Assembly: GCA_963666465.1 (NCBI GenBank)
Contig: OY762824.1
Span: 992,001 to 1,056,000, forward strand
Length of the DNA stretch: 64,000 bases
Direction: 5' to 3'
Source of the DNA: VXYL01 sp963666465
GTDB lineage: Bacteria; Pseudomonadota; Gammaproteobacteria; Pseudomonadales; Azotimanducaceae
Under the pieces are notes generated by a model. It was not told where the DNA came from. It worked only from the letters and a program-made list of their open reading frames with translations, and made no database searches. Positions 28,359 through 37,521 of the stretch are shown in pieces. Both the position numbers and the translations under genes were made by a program. The stretch's first letter is position 1. Every line of letters starts with the position of its first letter.

Positions 28359-29768
28359 TCAGTCCCGGCTGCGCAGCTGCTCCTTCAAGCCGGCGAGGAT
28401 CGAGCCGACGTTCACCGGCGCCCGGGTGCTCGGGTTCAGGTCGCAGGCGCGGCACACGCCGTCGCCGCGGTCGCCGCCGGTTCCCGGCGACTCGAAGCGC
28501 CGGCCGCACTGCCGGCACTGGCCCAGGCGGGGATCGGCGGCGTCGAACCGGCCGCCGCGCCGGGCACCGGCATCCTCGAGCGACCGCGGCGGCAGCCCCG
28601 TCAGGTCGCCGCGCACCAGCGCCGCGAGACCCCGCAGGCGCGAGCGCGAAACCCGCTTCTCGCCCAGCTTGCCGAAATAGTCGCGGAGGCGCTCCTCGAT
28701 CCTCTCGCGGTGCGGGTCGTCGGCCAGCTCCTCGGCGACGAACCTGGCGATCGTCACCCGCTCCCTGCCGTTCGCGGCGGCACGCTCCGGGACTGCGCCG
28801 CCAGCCTTGCCGCCCCGTTTGCGGCCGCTCCCCCCGGTCCCCGAGTCCCGGTCGCCGCCGCCGTTCCGGCGCTCCGGACCATTGGTTCGGTTTTCGACAC
28901 TACCGGATTCCGCTTCCGGTTCCCGCGGTCCGGACTTGTCGGGGGAGGTCGGCTCGCCGGAGGCCTTCGACGCCTGGTCTTCCGCTCCGGCGTCTACCGC
29001 GCCGCTCTTCGCTCCACCGTTGTCGACTGCGCCGCGCTGTCCGGCGCGGCGCGGACCCGCCTGCCCTTCCGCGGCCCGACGCCGGCCGCGCACCAGCTTC
29101 GCCACCGGCGTGTCGAGTTCCTCACCGGCCAGCAGCCCGCCCCAGAACGACTCGCCCAGATACCAGGCCGTGCGCGGCGCGCCGTCCACCGGCACCAGCA
29201 GCCCGTGCCGCATCAGAGTCGCCACCGCCGCCGCGAACGACGCGTTCGTCTTGATGCGCGCCATCGCCATCAGCCCCGCCCGCGTCTCCCAGCACACGAA
29301 CGCCGAGGTCACGCAGAACATCGACACCGCCGTCAGCAGCGACGCTTCGATGGCCGTCAGTTCGAGCGAGGCCGCCAGCTCTGCGCAGCGGTTCCAGCGC
29401 AGCTCGTGCGGGATCTCCCGGTCCCTGATTTCGGAGAGCCACCGAACGGCGACGGCCTCCCGCCGCTTGCCGCGGCCGCCGCTGCCGCGCTTCGGCTTCG
29501 GCCGGTCCAGCGCCCCGACCAGTTCCCGCGTGCGCTCCCGCGCCGGTTCCTCGCCGCAGCCCTCCTCGGCGGCGACCGCGCCGCACACCGCCTCCTCGAG
29601 CGCCGGACGCACCGCGTCCACGTCGGCCGGCGCGTCGAACGACAGTTCCGTCCGTCCGGCCAGGTGCCCGCGCTCGCGCGCGACCGCCGCGACCTCCGTC
29701 CACCGCGCCACGTACTGAGTCGGCGTGCGCACCTCGCGCGCGGCGCACAACGCCACGACCTCCGCCAT
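28359..29768 (-). CDS. Winged-helix-like protein with C-terminal zinc finger
   Basis: A 469-residue protein of unknown family. The N-terminal half contains a segment like a winged helix (LELTAIEASLLTAVSMF..., then ASFAAAVATLMRHGLLVPVD and RTAWYLGESFWGGLL, about residues 155-240), similar in plan to RepL/MarR-type domains. A long low-complexity linker rich in Gly, Ser, Glu and Arg follows (about 255-350), then a conserved-looking helical part and a four-Cys finger (CRQCGRRF...CRACDL). The start at 29768 (MAEVVALCAAREVRTP) is chosen because upstream sequence is not protein-like. It might be a plasmid-type replication or regulatory protein of the island. Confidence 0.65.
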   Translation of the reverse strand: MAEVVALCAAREVRTPTQYVARWTEVAAVARERGHLAGRTELSFDAPADVDAVRPALEEAVCGAVAAEEGCGEEPARERTRELVGALDRPKPKRGSGGRGKRREAVAVRWLSEIRDREIPHELRWNRCAELAASLELTAIEASLLTAVSMFCVTSAFVCWETRAGLMAMARIKTNASFAAAVATLMRHGLLVPVDGAPRTAWYLGESFWGGLLAGEELDTPVAKLVRGRRRAAEGQAGPRRAGQRGAVDNGGAKSGAVDAGAEDQASKASGEPTSPDKSGPREPEAESGSVENRTNGPERRNGGGDRDSGTGGSGRKRGGKAGGAVPERAAANGRERVTIARFVAEELADDPHRERIEERLRDYFGKLGEKRVSRSRLRGLAALVRGDLTGLPPRSLEDAGARRGGRFDAADPRLGQCRQCGRRFESPGTGGDRGDGVCRACDLNPSTRAPVNVGSILAGLKEQLRSRD

Positions 29769-29985
29769 CGGCGCCGCGTCCACCCGGGCGCAGCGGCCCG
29801 GAGGACATCTGCGCGTCGGTTCTACCGTCTTTGGCAAAGGCGCCCGGCGATGCGGGCGCTACGGGGTCTTCCAAGCGTGGAAGGGGGCGGGTCTGCGGCA
29901 TGGCCAGTCGTGCTCCGAATCGGGACTGGCCCTTCCATATACACGGATGACGGGGGCATGCAACCAGTGCAGGGGGGTATCCGTG

Positions 29986-30066
29986 GCAAAAGTTACTATC
30001 TAGAAGTGTCTACCCTTTCTAAAACATATAAAAATTGAATAAACACAATAAGTTATATGACATGTC
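29986..30066. promoter_or_regulatory. AT-rich patch between island and tRNA-Glu
   Basis: About 80 bases of strikingly low GC (TTCTAAAACATATAAAAATT and similar) in an otherwise GC-rich window, directly next to the 3' end of tRNA-Glu. It can serve as the promoter of the leftward 469-residue gene and is also where an attachment site would lie. No exact -35/-10 is asserted. Confidence 0.45.
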
Positions 30067-30142
30067 TGGCGTCCCCTAGGGGAGTCGAACCCCTGTTACT
30101 GGGATGAAAACCCAGTGTCCTAGGCCTCTAGACGAAGGGGAC
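30067..30142 (-). tRNA. tRNA-Glu (anticodon TTC)
   Basis: The minus strand reads GTCCCCTTCGTCTAGAGGCC, anticodon arm CTGGG-TTTTCAT-CCCAG with anticodon TTC, T arm AGGGG-TTCGACT-CCCCT, acceptor AGGGGAC, discriminator G and encoded CCA. All four arms pair. The 3' end faces the island at lower coordinates, as expected for a tRNA used as an integration site. Confidence 0.96.
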
Positions 30143-30349
30143 CACGCAAAAGAGCAGCGCGCACTATACCAGAACGCCTCCCGTTGGCAGCAATGCAACA
30201 GCGACATGGCGACATCATGCCGGGAATGGGCGTACAAACCGTGGGGCGGATCTCGCATAGCCTTTCCGACCCGGCCCCATTGGCCCCGAAACGGGCGAGT
30301 GGCTACGTTGTGATGCATTTGGGAGTTTCAGAGGACGCCAGACTGGCTG

Positions 30350-30654
30350 ATGCCGCTACGCATCCGCGACTACGTGGACTGCCACCACCTCGACGCGTGG
30401 CACGCCGATGACCGGCGCCTCGGCGCGGACGACCGGCTGCAGCCGGTGCTGCCCGTCGTCATCCACACCGGCCGCGAGCGATGGTCGGCGGCGCAGCGGG
30501 TGCTCCTGGCGGAGCGGAAGTTCGGCCCGGAGCCCGCCCGCAGGCGGCGCTTCTCGCCGACGTGGACGATGCGGACCGCCTCGGCGAAGTGGGCAGCTGG
30601 ATCATCGACTGCAATACCGGCGACGACTTGATCGCCCGCGTTGACGAGAAGTGA
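30350..30654 (+). pseudogene. Rpn-family nuclease remnant
   Basis: The pieces MPLRIRDYVDCHHLDAWHAD, RLQPVLPVVIHTGRERW and, in another frame, LLADVDDADRLGEVGSWIID and GDDLIARVDEK belong to the recombination-promoting nuclease (Rpn/YhgA-like transposase) family. The catalytic N-terminus is missing, the middle is deleted and two bases are lost near 30540. It lies just outside the island, beyond the tRNA. Confidence 0.6.
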
Positions 30655-30708
30655 ATCCGCAGCAATCCGTGGTAATCCGCAGCAAGAGTGGCCGGCGCAA
30701 GGACTCGG

Positions 30709-31602
30709 CTATCGGCGGCCGTTGCTTGTGTCCAGAAGGGCGGTGCCGACTTCGTTGGCGGCGAAGTGGCGGGCGGTTCGACCGCTGCGGACGCCTCGGG
30801 CCAAGGCCCAGCGGATGGCGGCCTTGGCGCGGTCCTCGTTCCATTCCAGGGTGAGGCCGCGTTCGCTGGCGATGCGCTCGAGCCAGTGGCGGGCGACGGC
30901 CAGGTATTCGTCCTGGCGGAAGGCGTGGAAAGAGAGCCAGAGACCGAAGCGGTCGGACAGGGAGATCTTCTCCTCCACCACTTCTGCCTCATGGAGTTCG
31001 CCGCCGATGTGGGTGGCGGCGGTGTTGTCGGTCATGTATTCGGGCAGCAAGTGGCGGCGGTTGGACGTGGCGTAGATGAGGGTGTTCTCGGCGGTGGCGA
31101 ACACCGAGCCTTCGAGCGCGCTCTTGAGGGCCTTGTAGGAGGATTCCCCCGGCTCAAAGGAGAGGTCGTCGCAGACCAGCAGGAAGCGATAGGGCTCTTC
31201 GTCCACGAGTTCCAGGATCGCGGCCAAGTCCACCAAGGACTCCTTGTCCAACTCGATGAGTCGCAGCCCTTCGTCTGCGTATCGGTTCAGGAGGGCGTGC
31301 AGCAGAGAGGACTTGCCGGTGCCGCGCGCGCCCCACAGGAGGGCGTTGTTGGCTGGATGACCGGCGAGGAACTGCTCGGTGTTGGCGACCAGGCGCGCCT
31401 TCTGATCGTCGATGCCAAGCAAGTCGCTGAGGCCGATGGGGTCCAAATGCCCGAACGGCACGAGGCGGCCGAAAGCTCCCCCCATCCAGCGCGCCGCTCG
31501 GTGTTCGCGCCAGTCCAGCGCACCGCGCGACGGCAGGATGGCGAGCAGCCGCGTCAGCAGCTCGCTGGCCTGCTGCGCGAGCTCGGAGGTCGACACGCTC
31601 AT
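30709..31602 (-). CDS. DUF815 AAA-type ATPase
   Basis: A 297-residue P-loop ATPase of the DUF815 family; cellular role unknown. Walker A is GARGTGKSSLLHAL (about residue 92), Walker B FLLVCDDLSF (about 140), then a sensor stretch LIYATSNRRHLLPEYM and the conserved SLSDRFGLWLSFHAF. The start is put at 31602 (MSVSTSELAQQ); the extra 11 residues of the longer frame are not typical. It is the last of three minus-strand genes, 19 bases after the stop of the small membrane protein, after DUF503. Length and motifs are complete. Confidence 0.9.
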   Translation of the reverse strand: MSVSTSELAQQASELLTRLLAILPSRGALDWREHRAARWMGGAFGRLVPFGHLDPIGLSDLLGIDDQKARLVANTEQFLAGHPANNALLWGARGTGKSSLLHALLNRYADEGLRLIELDKESLVDLAAILELVDEEPYRFLLVCDDLSFEPGESSYKALKSALEGSVFATAENTLIYATSNRRHLLPEYMTDNTAATHIGGELHEAEVVEEKISLSDRFGLWLSFHAFRQDEYLAVARHWLERIASERGLTLEWNEDRAKAAIRWALARGVRSGRTARHFAANEVGTALLDTSNGRR

Positions 31603-31621
31603 GGGCACTGCGCCGTCGGCA

Positions 31622-32020
31622 TCACGAGCGGGCACGCAGTTCGACTACATTGTCGGCGCGCTTGACATAGATCTCGCGTTCGCGACCGGGTCCGTCAATG
31701 CCGATGCGGCCCGTGTCGAACAGCCGAATGTCGAAATGCTGGGACGCGTCTGGGTCGTCCGAGCGATCCGGGTGCAGCACCAGCGTGTGCCCGGACAGCC
31801 GCCAGACGCCAGTTTCCTCGTCGCTGCCGTCCAGGGCCACATAGCGACCGCCATCAAGTTCGCCACCAAGGCGCAACAGCCGCCTCTCCCCCGTGCCATC
31901 TCGATGCCATGCGCCAGGCAGATTGAGTTGCGTAACCCAACGTCGCCTGGCCGCTCGCATGCTTCGCAGATACAGAACCACGGCACCGACGACAGCCGCC
32001 AACAGGAGGTAGCTTGTCAC
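31622..32020 (-). CDS. Small membrane-anchored protein
   Basis: A 132-residue protein starting with GTG at 32020, which overlaps the DUF503 stop as GTGA. An N-terminal transmembrane helix (TSYLLLAAVVGAVVLYL) is followed by a basic stretch (RSMRAARRR) and a soluble domain of about 100 residues with short beta strands (GAWHRDGTGERRLLRLGG, GVWRLSGHTLVLHPD, YVKRADNVVELRARS). No family is recognised. The soluble part, on the inside by the positive-inside rule, resembles small beta-barrel domains that report on a bound ligand. Function unknown; co-translation with DUF503 is likely. Confidence 0.75.
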   Translation of the reverse strand: MTSYLLLAAVVGAVVLYLRSMRAARRRWVTQLNLPGAWHRDGTGERRLLRLGGELDGGRYVALDGSDEETGVWRLSGHTLVLHPDRSDDPDASQHFDIRLFDTGRIGIDGPGREREIYVKRADNVVELRARS

Positions 32021-32301
32021 CGCAGCACCTCGCGGTCCACCCCGGTGAGCGTCGCATCGACGGACATGGCGACCCAGTTTTCCACCTCCGCAAGCGACTG
32101 CTCCACCACCCGCAGGCTGTCTGCCGTCGCCACCACCTGCCAGCTTGCCTGCCGATGCGAGTTCTGGTGGCCCCTCTCGCACACGGCCAGATGCGGCTTG
32201 CGCCCGAACCTCTCGCGCAGCCGCGACAGACGATGTCGCTTTTCCTTCAGCGAGCGGCAGCCTTCAAGATGAAAGTCGAGCTCCAGTACGCCGATGTGCA
32301 T
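32017..32301 (-). CDS. DUF503 (YlxP-like) protein
   Basis: A 94-residue DUF503 protein, a small ferredoxin-like fold often near ribosome-related genes in other bacteria. Conserved features are MHIGVLELDFHLEGCRSLKE at the start, KRHRLSRLRERFGRK and the C-terminal EVENWVAMSVDATLTGVD. The start at 32301 is the family start, inside a long frame that mostly shadows gap. It heads the three-gene group with the membrane protein and the DUF815 ATPase. Confidence 0.88.
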   Translation of the reverse strand: MHIGVLELDFHLEGCRSLKEKRHRLSRLRERFGRKPHLAVCERGHQNSHRQASWQVVATADSLRVVEQSLAEVENWVAMSVDATLTGVDREVLR

Positions 32302-32489
32302 TTCCGTTCCCTCGCTGGGTTTCGCCTGTTCGGGAACCCCTCTGACCAGCCCACGGCAGCGGCCTGGGCCGATTGCCTCCCCGACGCGTCTGGCGGGCGA
32401 GACGCCCTCTCTCCAGAAGAGGCTCCCCCCTATCCGGAGAATGCACGAACACTCTCCCGGCTCTTGGGGATTCGCGGGCCGCCTTCTTT

Positions 32490-33992
32490 TCAATCCGCCG
32501 CCACCAGCGTCCGCATCTCCTCGAATCCAGTGCGTGCCACGTCGTCCGGGATCAGCGGATAGCGGATGCCCGCCCATTTCTGCACCACGCGCACCACCTG
32601 GCAGGAGTAGCCGAACTCGTTGTCGTACCAGACGTAGAGCACGATGCGGTTGTCGTCGACGATGGTGGCGCCGCCGTCCACGCAGCAGGCGTGGCGGTTG
32701 CCGATCATGTCGCTCGACACCACTTCCGGCGAGGCCGTGAAGTCGATCTGGCGCTGCAGAGAGGAGTTGAGCGCCGTGTCGCGCAGGAACTCGATGGCCT
32801 CCTCCCGCGTGGTGGACCGTTCCAAGGTCAGGTTCAGGATCGCCAGCGACACGTTCGGCGTCGGCACGCGGATGGCGTTGCCGGTGAGCCGGCCTTTCAG
32901 CGACGGCAACAGCTTCGCCACCGCATCCGAGGCGCCCGTCTCCGTGATTACCATGTTGAGCGATGCACTGCGGCCCCTGCGCGCCTTCTTGTGGTAGTTG
33001 TCGATGAGATTCTGGTCCGGCGTGTAGGCATGCACGGTCTCCATGTGGCCGTGCTCGATGCCCCAGTGATCGTGAACCGCCTTCAGCACCGGAACGATGG
33101 CGTTGGTGGTGCAGGAGGCGGCCGAGAGAATCGTGTCGGCCTCCGACACCTCGTGCGAATTGATGCCGGAGACGATGTTCTTGATCGCGCCCTTGCCGGG
33201 GGCCGTGAGCATCACCCGCGAGATGCCCGGCGAGGCCAGGTGCTCGCTCAGGCCGGCCTCGTCGCGCCAGGCGCCCGTGTTGTCGATGAGGATGGCATCG
33301 TCGATGCCCGAGGCGCGGTAGTCGATGGCGGAACGGTCGCTCGCGTAGATGAAGCGGATGACGTTGCCGTTGGCGATGATGCAACTGTTCTCCTCATCCA
33401 CCCGAATCGTGCCCCGGAACGCGCCGTGAACCGAATCCCGCCGCAGGAGAGCCGCCCGCTTGCGCACGTCGTCGCCGCTGCTGGGCCGCACCACCACCGC
33501 CCGCAGCCGAAGCTGATCGCCGCCACCGGTCTTTTCGATCAGCAGCCGAGCCAGCAGGCGGCCGATCCGGCCAAAGCCGAACAGCACCACGTCCTGGGGC
33601 TTTTCGATGGGCGGCGTCTTGCGCCCGATCACCGTGGCGCAGGCCTCGCGGGCGTATTCGAGCGGCATTTGCCTGGTGCCCGCTTCCATGCGCTCCATGT
33701 AGCGCACCGCCAGCTTGCCCACATCCACATGCGAGGGGCCAAGATCAAGCTTGGACATCGCCTCGATGATGGGGAAGCTCTCGAATTCCGACAGTTCGTT
33801 CCGCGCCACCTGACGCACGTAGCGATGCGTCCGCATGATGTCCGTGACGCTCTGGTTGTGCAGCGGCCGGCCATAGCAATAGGTGACCACATTGTTGCGA
33901 TAGAGCCGACCGATCAGCGGAATCATCGCCTCGGCAAGGGCTTCGCGTTCCTTCCAGTCGGGAAAGTAGTCGTCCAGATGGGGTAGCGCCAA
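32490..33992 (-). CDS. gap: Glyceraldehyde-3-phosphate dehydrogenase, long form
   Basis: A 500-residue enzyme of the long GAPDH type known from Pseudomonas, which oxidises glyceraldehyde-3-phosphate with NAD(P)+. An N-terminal extension (EREALAEAMIPLIGRLYRNN) precedes the Rossmann fold (VVLFGFGRIGRLLARLL). The catalytic Cys is in SAASCTTNAIVPVLKA (about residue 292), the partner His in the ETVHAYTPDQNLIDN region, and WYDNEFGYSCQVVRV closes the domain. The start is uncertain. No ATG fits; a TTG at 33992 with GAGG eight bases upstream gives the family length, whereas longer frames run into unrelated sequence. It is a classic neighbour of mfd in Pseudomonas. Confidence 0.9.
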   Translation of the reverse strand: MALPHLDDYFPDWKEREALAEAMIPLIGRLYRNNVVTYCYGRPLHNQSVTDIMRTHRYVRQVARNELSEFESFPIIEAMSKLDLGPSHVDVGKLAVRYMERMEAGTRQMPLEYAREACATVIGRKTPPIEKPQDVVLFGFGRIGRLLARLLIEKTGGGDQLRLRAVVVRPSSGDDVRKRAALLRRDSVHGAFRGTIRVDEENSCIIANGNVIRFIYASDRSAIDYRASGIDDAILIDNTGAWRDEAGLSEHLASPGISRVMLTAPGKGAIKNIVSGINSHEVSEADTILSAASCTTNAIVPVLKAVHDHWGIEHGHMETVHAYTPDQNLIDNYHKKARRGRSASLNMVITETGASDAVAKLLPSLKGRLTGNAIRVPTPNVSLAILNLTLERSTTREEAIEFLRDTALNSSLQRQIDFTASPEVVSSDMIGNRHACCVDGGATIVDDNRIVLYVWYDNEFGYSCQVVRVVQKWAGIRYPLIPDDVARTGFEEMRTLVAAD

Positions 33993-34270
33993 GGCTGCGT
34001 CCTCGTCGAAGTGGTTGGGGCGGTGCCTGCCCTGGCCGGAGCCGTATATCCCCGCCCAACGCGCCAGCCGGATCGGCGGCCGGCGTCGGCAGGCCCTCGT
34101 GTCGTGTATTATCCGTCGCCAGAGGCACGCCGTAAAGAAAACCGCCGTGGCCAAGCAAGGCATATCCACCGGGGCAACAGGCAAGGTGCCCGGAGCAAAG
34201 CTCGCGGCGCGCTTTTGTTCGGGGCGCTTGGAGCCTTGGATTTCCATCAAGCCAGTTGGGAGACAGGGCC

Positions 34271-36769
34271 ATGAAAGCCCGCTTTTGGTCAGGATCGAAC
34301 CTCGCCATCGCCGTCGCGTTCGCCGCGCAGACGGCCATCGCGCAAGACACAGATGCCCCATCGGAGGACGAATACGACGAAGTCGTGGTCACCGTCGGCA
34401 CCCGCGCCGCACCTCGTTCGGCCACCGCCTCCCCCGTGCCGGTGGACGCCATCGACTACGACGCCCTCGCAGACCAGGGCGTCGGTGACATGACCGACCT
34501 CTTGCGCACCACCATCCCCTCGTTCCACGTCAGCACCAACCCGTCCCGCGACGCCGCCGCGCTGCTGCGGCCCGTGAACCTGCGCGGCCTCGCCCCCGAC
34601 CACACCCTGGTGCTGGTGAACAACAAGCGCCGCCACCGCGCCGCCGTCATCCAGTGGATCTCCAACGGCGCCTCCGACGGTGCCCAAGGCCCCGACATCT
34701 CCGCCATTCCCGCCGCCGCCATCGAGCGCATCGAGGTGCTGCGCGACGGCGCCGCCGCACAATACGGCTCCGATGCCATCGCCGGCGTCGTCAACTTCGT
34801 CCTCAAGGACGACAGCGAAGGCGGCAGCATCGAGGCCAAGTACGGCGCACACACCGAAGACGCCAGCGAAGACAACATGCTGGTGTCCGCCAACTTCGGC
34901 ACCGCCCTCGGCAGCACCGGCTTTCTCAACCTCAGCGCCGAGTTCAACTCCGCAGCACCCACCGACCGCAGCGTGCAGCACCCGGATGCCATCGCCATGC
35001 AGGCGGTCGGCACCAACGTCGTCAACCCCGCCAAGCCGTGGGGCAATGCCGAGATCAAGCGGGCGCTCAAGACCTTCGTCAACACGGGACTCGACATCAA
35101 CGACACCACCCGCGCCTATGCCTTTGGCAACTACACCAGCCGCGACATCGAGACGGCCTTCTTCTACCGCTCGCCGCAGGGCCGCTCCGGCGTCTATCAG
35201 TCGGGCGGCAAGATCCTCATCGGCGGCGGCCAGTACTGCAAGGACAAGTACGACTACGACGCCACGCCCGCCAACGTCGTCATGGTGCGCGACCTGATCT
35301 ACCGCGATCCGTCCTGCTTTGCCTTCGTGGAATTCCTGGCGGAAGGCTTCACCCCGGCGTTCGGCGCGGAGATGACCGACTACGCCGGCGTCTTCGGCGT
35401 CGAAGGCAGCCTCGACAACGGACTGCTCTACGACGTGTCCCTGAGCCAAGGCCACAACGGCATCGACTTCTACATCGACGACACCGTGAACGCCTCGTTC
35501 GGCGCCACCACGCCGCGCTCGTTCGAACTCGGCGAATACCTGCAAACCGAGACCAACTTCAACGTCGATGTCTCCTACCCCGTCGACGCCGGACTCGCCT
35601 CCGATCTCAACGTGGCCGCCGGCTTCGAATGGCGCAACGAGAACTTCGAGATCAAGACCGGCGAACGCTACTCCTGGGCCACGGGGCCGTTGGGCGCAGA
35701 CGGCTTCTCCGCCCGCTCGAACGGCTTCGGCGGCTTCAATCCGGCGAGCGCCGGCTCCTGGGATCGCGCCAACATCGCCGCCTACGTCGATCTCGAAGCC
35801 GACGTGTCGGACACGTGGCGCGCTGGCGGCGCCCTGCGGTTCGAGGATTTCGAGGACTTCGGCGGCGTGCTCAACTACAAGCTCGCCACCATCTTTCAGA
35901 TGACGGACACCGTCGCGGTGCGCGGCTCCGTCGGCAGCGGCTTCCGGGCGCCGACGCCGGGGCAGCAGAACGCCAACAACCTGGCGACGGTGGTGGACGC
36001 CGCCACGGGCGTCTTCCGCGAGCAGGGAACGGTGGCGTCGAACAATCCGGTGGCGCTGGCGCTCGGCGGTCGGCCGCTGGACGCCGAGACTTCCGTGAAC
36101 TTCACGGTTGGCCTGGTGGCGGAGCTCGACAACGGCATCGACCTCACCCTCGACTGGTTCGCCATCTACCTCGATGACCGAATCGCGCTGTCGGAAAACC
36201 TCACCGTGGACGACGCGCTGCGCATGAGGCTGCTCGCAAGCGGCGTGTCGGAGGCCGCGGACTTCAACCGCGTGCGCTACTTCACCAACGACTTCGACAC
36301 GGAGACGACGGGAATCGACGCGGTGGCGTCCTACGCCTTCGACAGCGACGCCGGCGCCACAAGTCTTTTCATCGGCATCAACTACACCAGCACCGACGTG
36401 AGCGACTTCGAGCAGGCATCCACGGGCAGCCGCAGCCGCGCCATCACCAGCGGCTCGCCGGAGACGCGCCTGAGCGCGATGGCGACGCATCTGATGGACG
36501 AGTGGACCTTCACGGCGCGCTACAATTTCTATGGTGGCTGGTATGACTCCGACGATGGCGCGGACCATGACGGCTACGGCTATCTGGACCTGGTGGCGCA
36601 GTACCAGTTCGACGAGAGCATCTCGGCGCTGATCGGCGTGGACAACGTGCTCGACACCTATCCCGACGAAGCGAATCGCTCGCCGAGCTCCGGGCGGCTG
36701 TATCCGCGCTATTCGCCGGCCGGCTACAACGGCGCGCTGGTGTACGGCCGGGTTCGCTACGCGTTCTGA
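34271..36769 (+). CDS. TonB-dependent outer-membrane receptor
   Basis: An 832-residue TonB-dependent receptor. It has a signal peptide (MKARFWSGSNLAIAVAFAA...AIAQ), a TonB-box-like EVVVTVGTRA, a plug domain (about 50-170: RPVNLRGLAPDHTLVLVNNK, IERIEVLRDGAAAQYGSDAI) and a beta-barrel ending in aromatic VRYAF. It imports a ligand across the outer membrane with energy from TonB-ExbBD. The ligand is unknown; receptors of this long iron-complex or organic type are common in marine gammaproteobacteria. Divergent from gap. The ATG at 34271 is preferred over a TTG 15 bases upstream. Confidence 0.93.
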   Translation: MKARFWSGSNLAIAVAFAAQTAIAQDTDAPSEDEYDEVVVTVGTRAAPRSATASPVPVDAIDYDALADQGVGDMTDLLRTTIPSFHVSTNPSRDAAALLRPVNLRGLAPDHTLVLVNNKRRHRAAVIQWISNGASDGAQGPDISAIPAAAIERIEVLRDGAAAQYGSDAIAGVVNFVLKDDSEGGSIEAKYGAHTEDASEDNMLVSANFGTALGSTGFLNLSAEFNSAAPTDRSVQHPDAIAMQAVGTNVVNPAKPWGNAEIKRALKTFVNTGLDINDTTRAYAFGNYTSRDIETAFFYRSPQGRSGVYQSGGKILIGGGQYCKDKYDYDATPANVVMVRDLIYRDPSCFAFVEFLAEGFTPAFGAEMTDYAGVFGVEGSLDNGLLYDVSLSQGHNGIDFYIDDTVNASFGATTPRSFELGEYLQTETNFNVDVSYPVDAGLASDLNVAAGFEWRNENFEIKTGERYSWATGPLGADGFSARSNGFGGFNPASAGSWDRANIAAYVDLEADVSDTWRAGGALRFEDFEDFGGVLNYKLATIFQMTDTVAVRGSVGSGFRAPTPGQQNANNLATVVDAATGVFREQGTVASNNPVALALGGRPLDAETSVNFTVGLVAELDNGIDLTLDWFAIYLDDRIALSENLTVDDALRMRLLASGVSEAADFNRVRYFTNDFDTETTGIDAVASYAFDSDAGATSLFIGINYTSTDVSDFEQASTGSRSRAITSGSPETRLSAMATHLMDEWTFTARYNFYGGWYDSDDGADHDGYGYLDLVAQYQFDESISALIGVDNVLDTYPDEANRSPSSGRLYPRYSPAGYNGALVYGRVRYAF

Positions 36770-36801
36770 TCGGTCATTCGAGCCAAGCGGCCGAGGAAGC
36801 C

Positions 36802-37023
36802 ATGCAAACCCAAGTGCAGGTGACGGGGATGGTCTGCGAGGGCTGCTCCGCCGCCGTGCAACGCGTCGTCACGGCCCTCGACGGCGTGCAGGAGGCGCGG
36901 GTGGATCACCTCAGCGGCGATGCCCTCATCGAGCACGAGGACACGGTGGCGCTGGCGACCATCGCCCAGGCCATCCGCGACGCCGGCTTCGATGTGGCGG
37001 GGGCCGCGCCAGCGGACCTCTGA
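36802..37023 (+). CDS. Heavy-metal-associated (CopZ-like) protein
   Basis: A 73-residue HMA domain with the metal-binding GMVCEGC motif (MxCxxC, residues 10-15) and the usual ferredoxin-like pattern up to AIRDAGFDV. It probably carries copper or another soft metal ion in the cytoplasm. GAGGA lies just upstream of the ATG. It sits 32 bases after the receptor gene. No copper ATPase is in the window. Confidence 0.88.
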   Translation: MQTQVQVTGMVCEGCSAAVQRVVTALDGVQEARVDHLSGDALIEHEDTVALATIAQAIRDAGFDVAGAAPADL

Positions 37024-37124
37024 CCGAGTCGGTTCGCTGGCGGCTCCTGCCCCCAGAGCGAGGGCAAGGCGCCCTTCCGCCGGAGGAAGAGGGAAACCCA
37101 CACACCATCAAGGAGAAAGGTCGC

Positions 37125-37346
37125 TTGCTCAAGAGAGCCTACAAGATCGTCTGGCCCTTTGCGTTTCTCGCCGGCGGCATCGTCGCCGTGACCGCCGACG
37201 GCCATGTCCACTTCAGCATCTTCGGCATCGGCATGGATCTGCACAGCCTGATGTGGTTCCTGATGGCCATGGCCCACGCCGACGCCCTCTGGGGCTGGAA
37301 GCGACGAAGCCAACCGGCAGCCGACATCGTCCTGCGAAGGGGATGA
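37125..37346 (+). CDS. Small membrane protein, unknown
   Basis: A 73-residue protein beginning with TTG at 37125, with AAGGAG nine bases upstream. Two hydrophobic segments (VWPFAFLAGGIVAVTA and LHSLMWFLMAMAHADALWG) joined by a short loop suggest an inner-membrane hairpin. The His/Asp residues in the second segment are unusual. No known family. The good ribosome binding site supports it as a real gene. Confidence 0.55.
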   Translation: MLKRAYKIVWPFAFLAGGIVAVTADGHVHFSIFGIGMDLHSLMWFLMAMAHADALWGWKRRSQPAADIVLRRG

Positions 37347-37521
37347 CGCAAGCCATCCATTCCTCTTCGAGCGCGCTGCCCGTAGCTCAATAGGGCGCGT
37401 CAGGGCGCGTCGCCCCTACGGGCGGGCGATGGAGGGCGGGACGTGTCTCACTCCAAGAGAGGAAGTCGCTCCGCAACCTCCAGCGGGACGGCTTCCCGCC
37501 TCCGTACGCGCGCAAGGCGCG

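Noticed and set aside
27705..30038. A 777-residue frame opposite the zinc-finger gene
   Set aside because: Composition is that of a shadow frame; the minus-strand gene has a Cys finger and winged-helix features.
30067..30142. A direct repeat of the tRNA-Glu 3' end marking the far end of the island
   Set aside because: No second copy of the 3' tRNA segment could be seen between 4.4 and 30 kb, so no attachment site is annotated.
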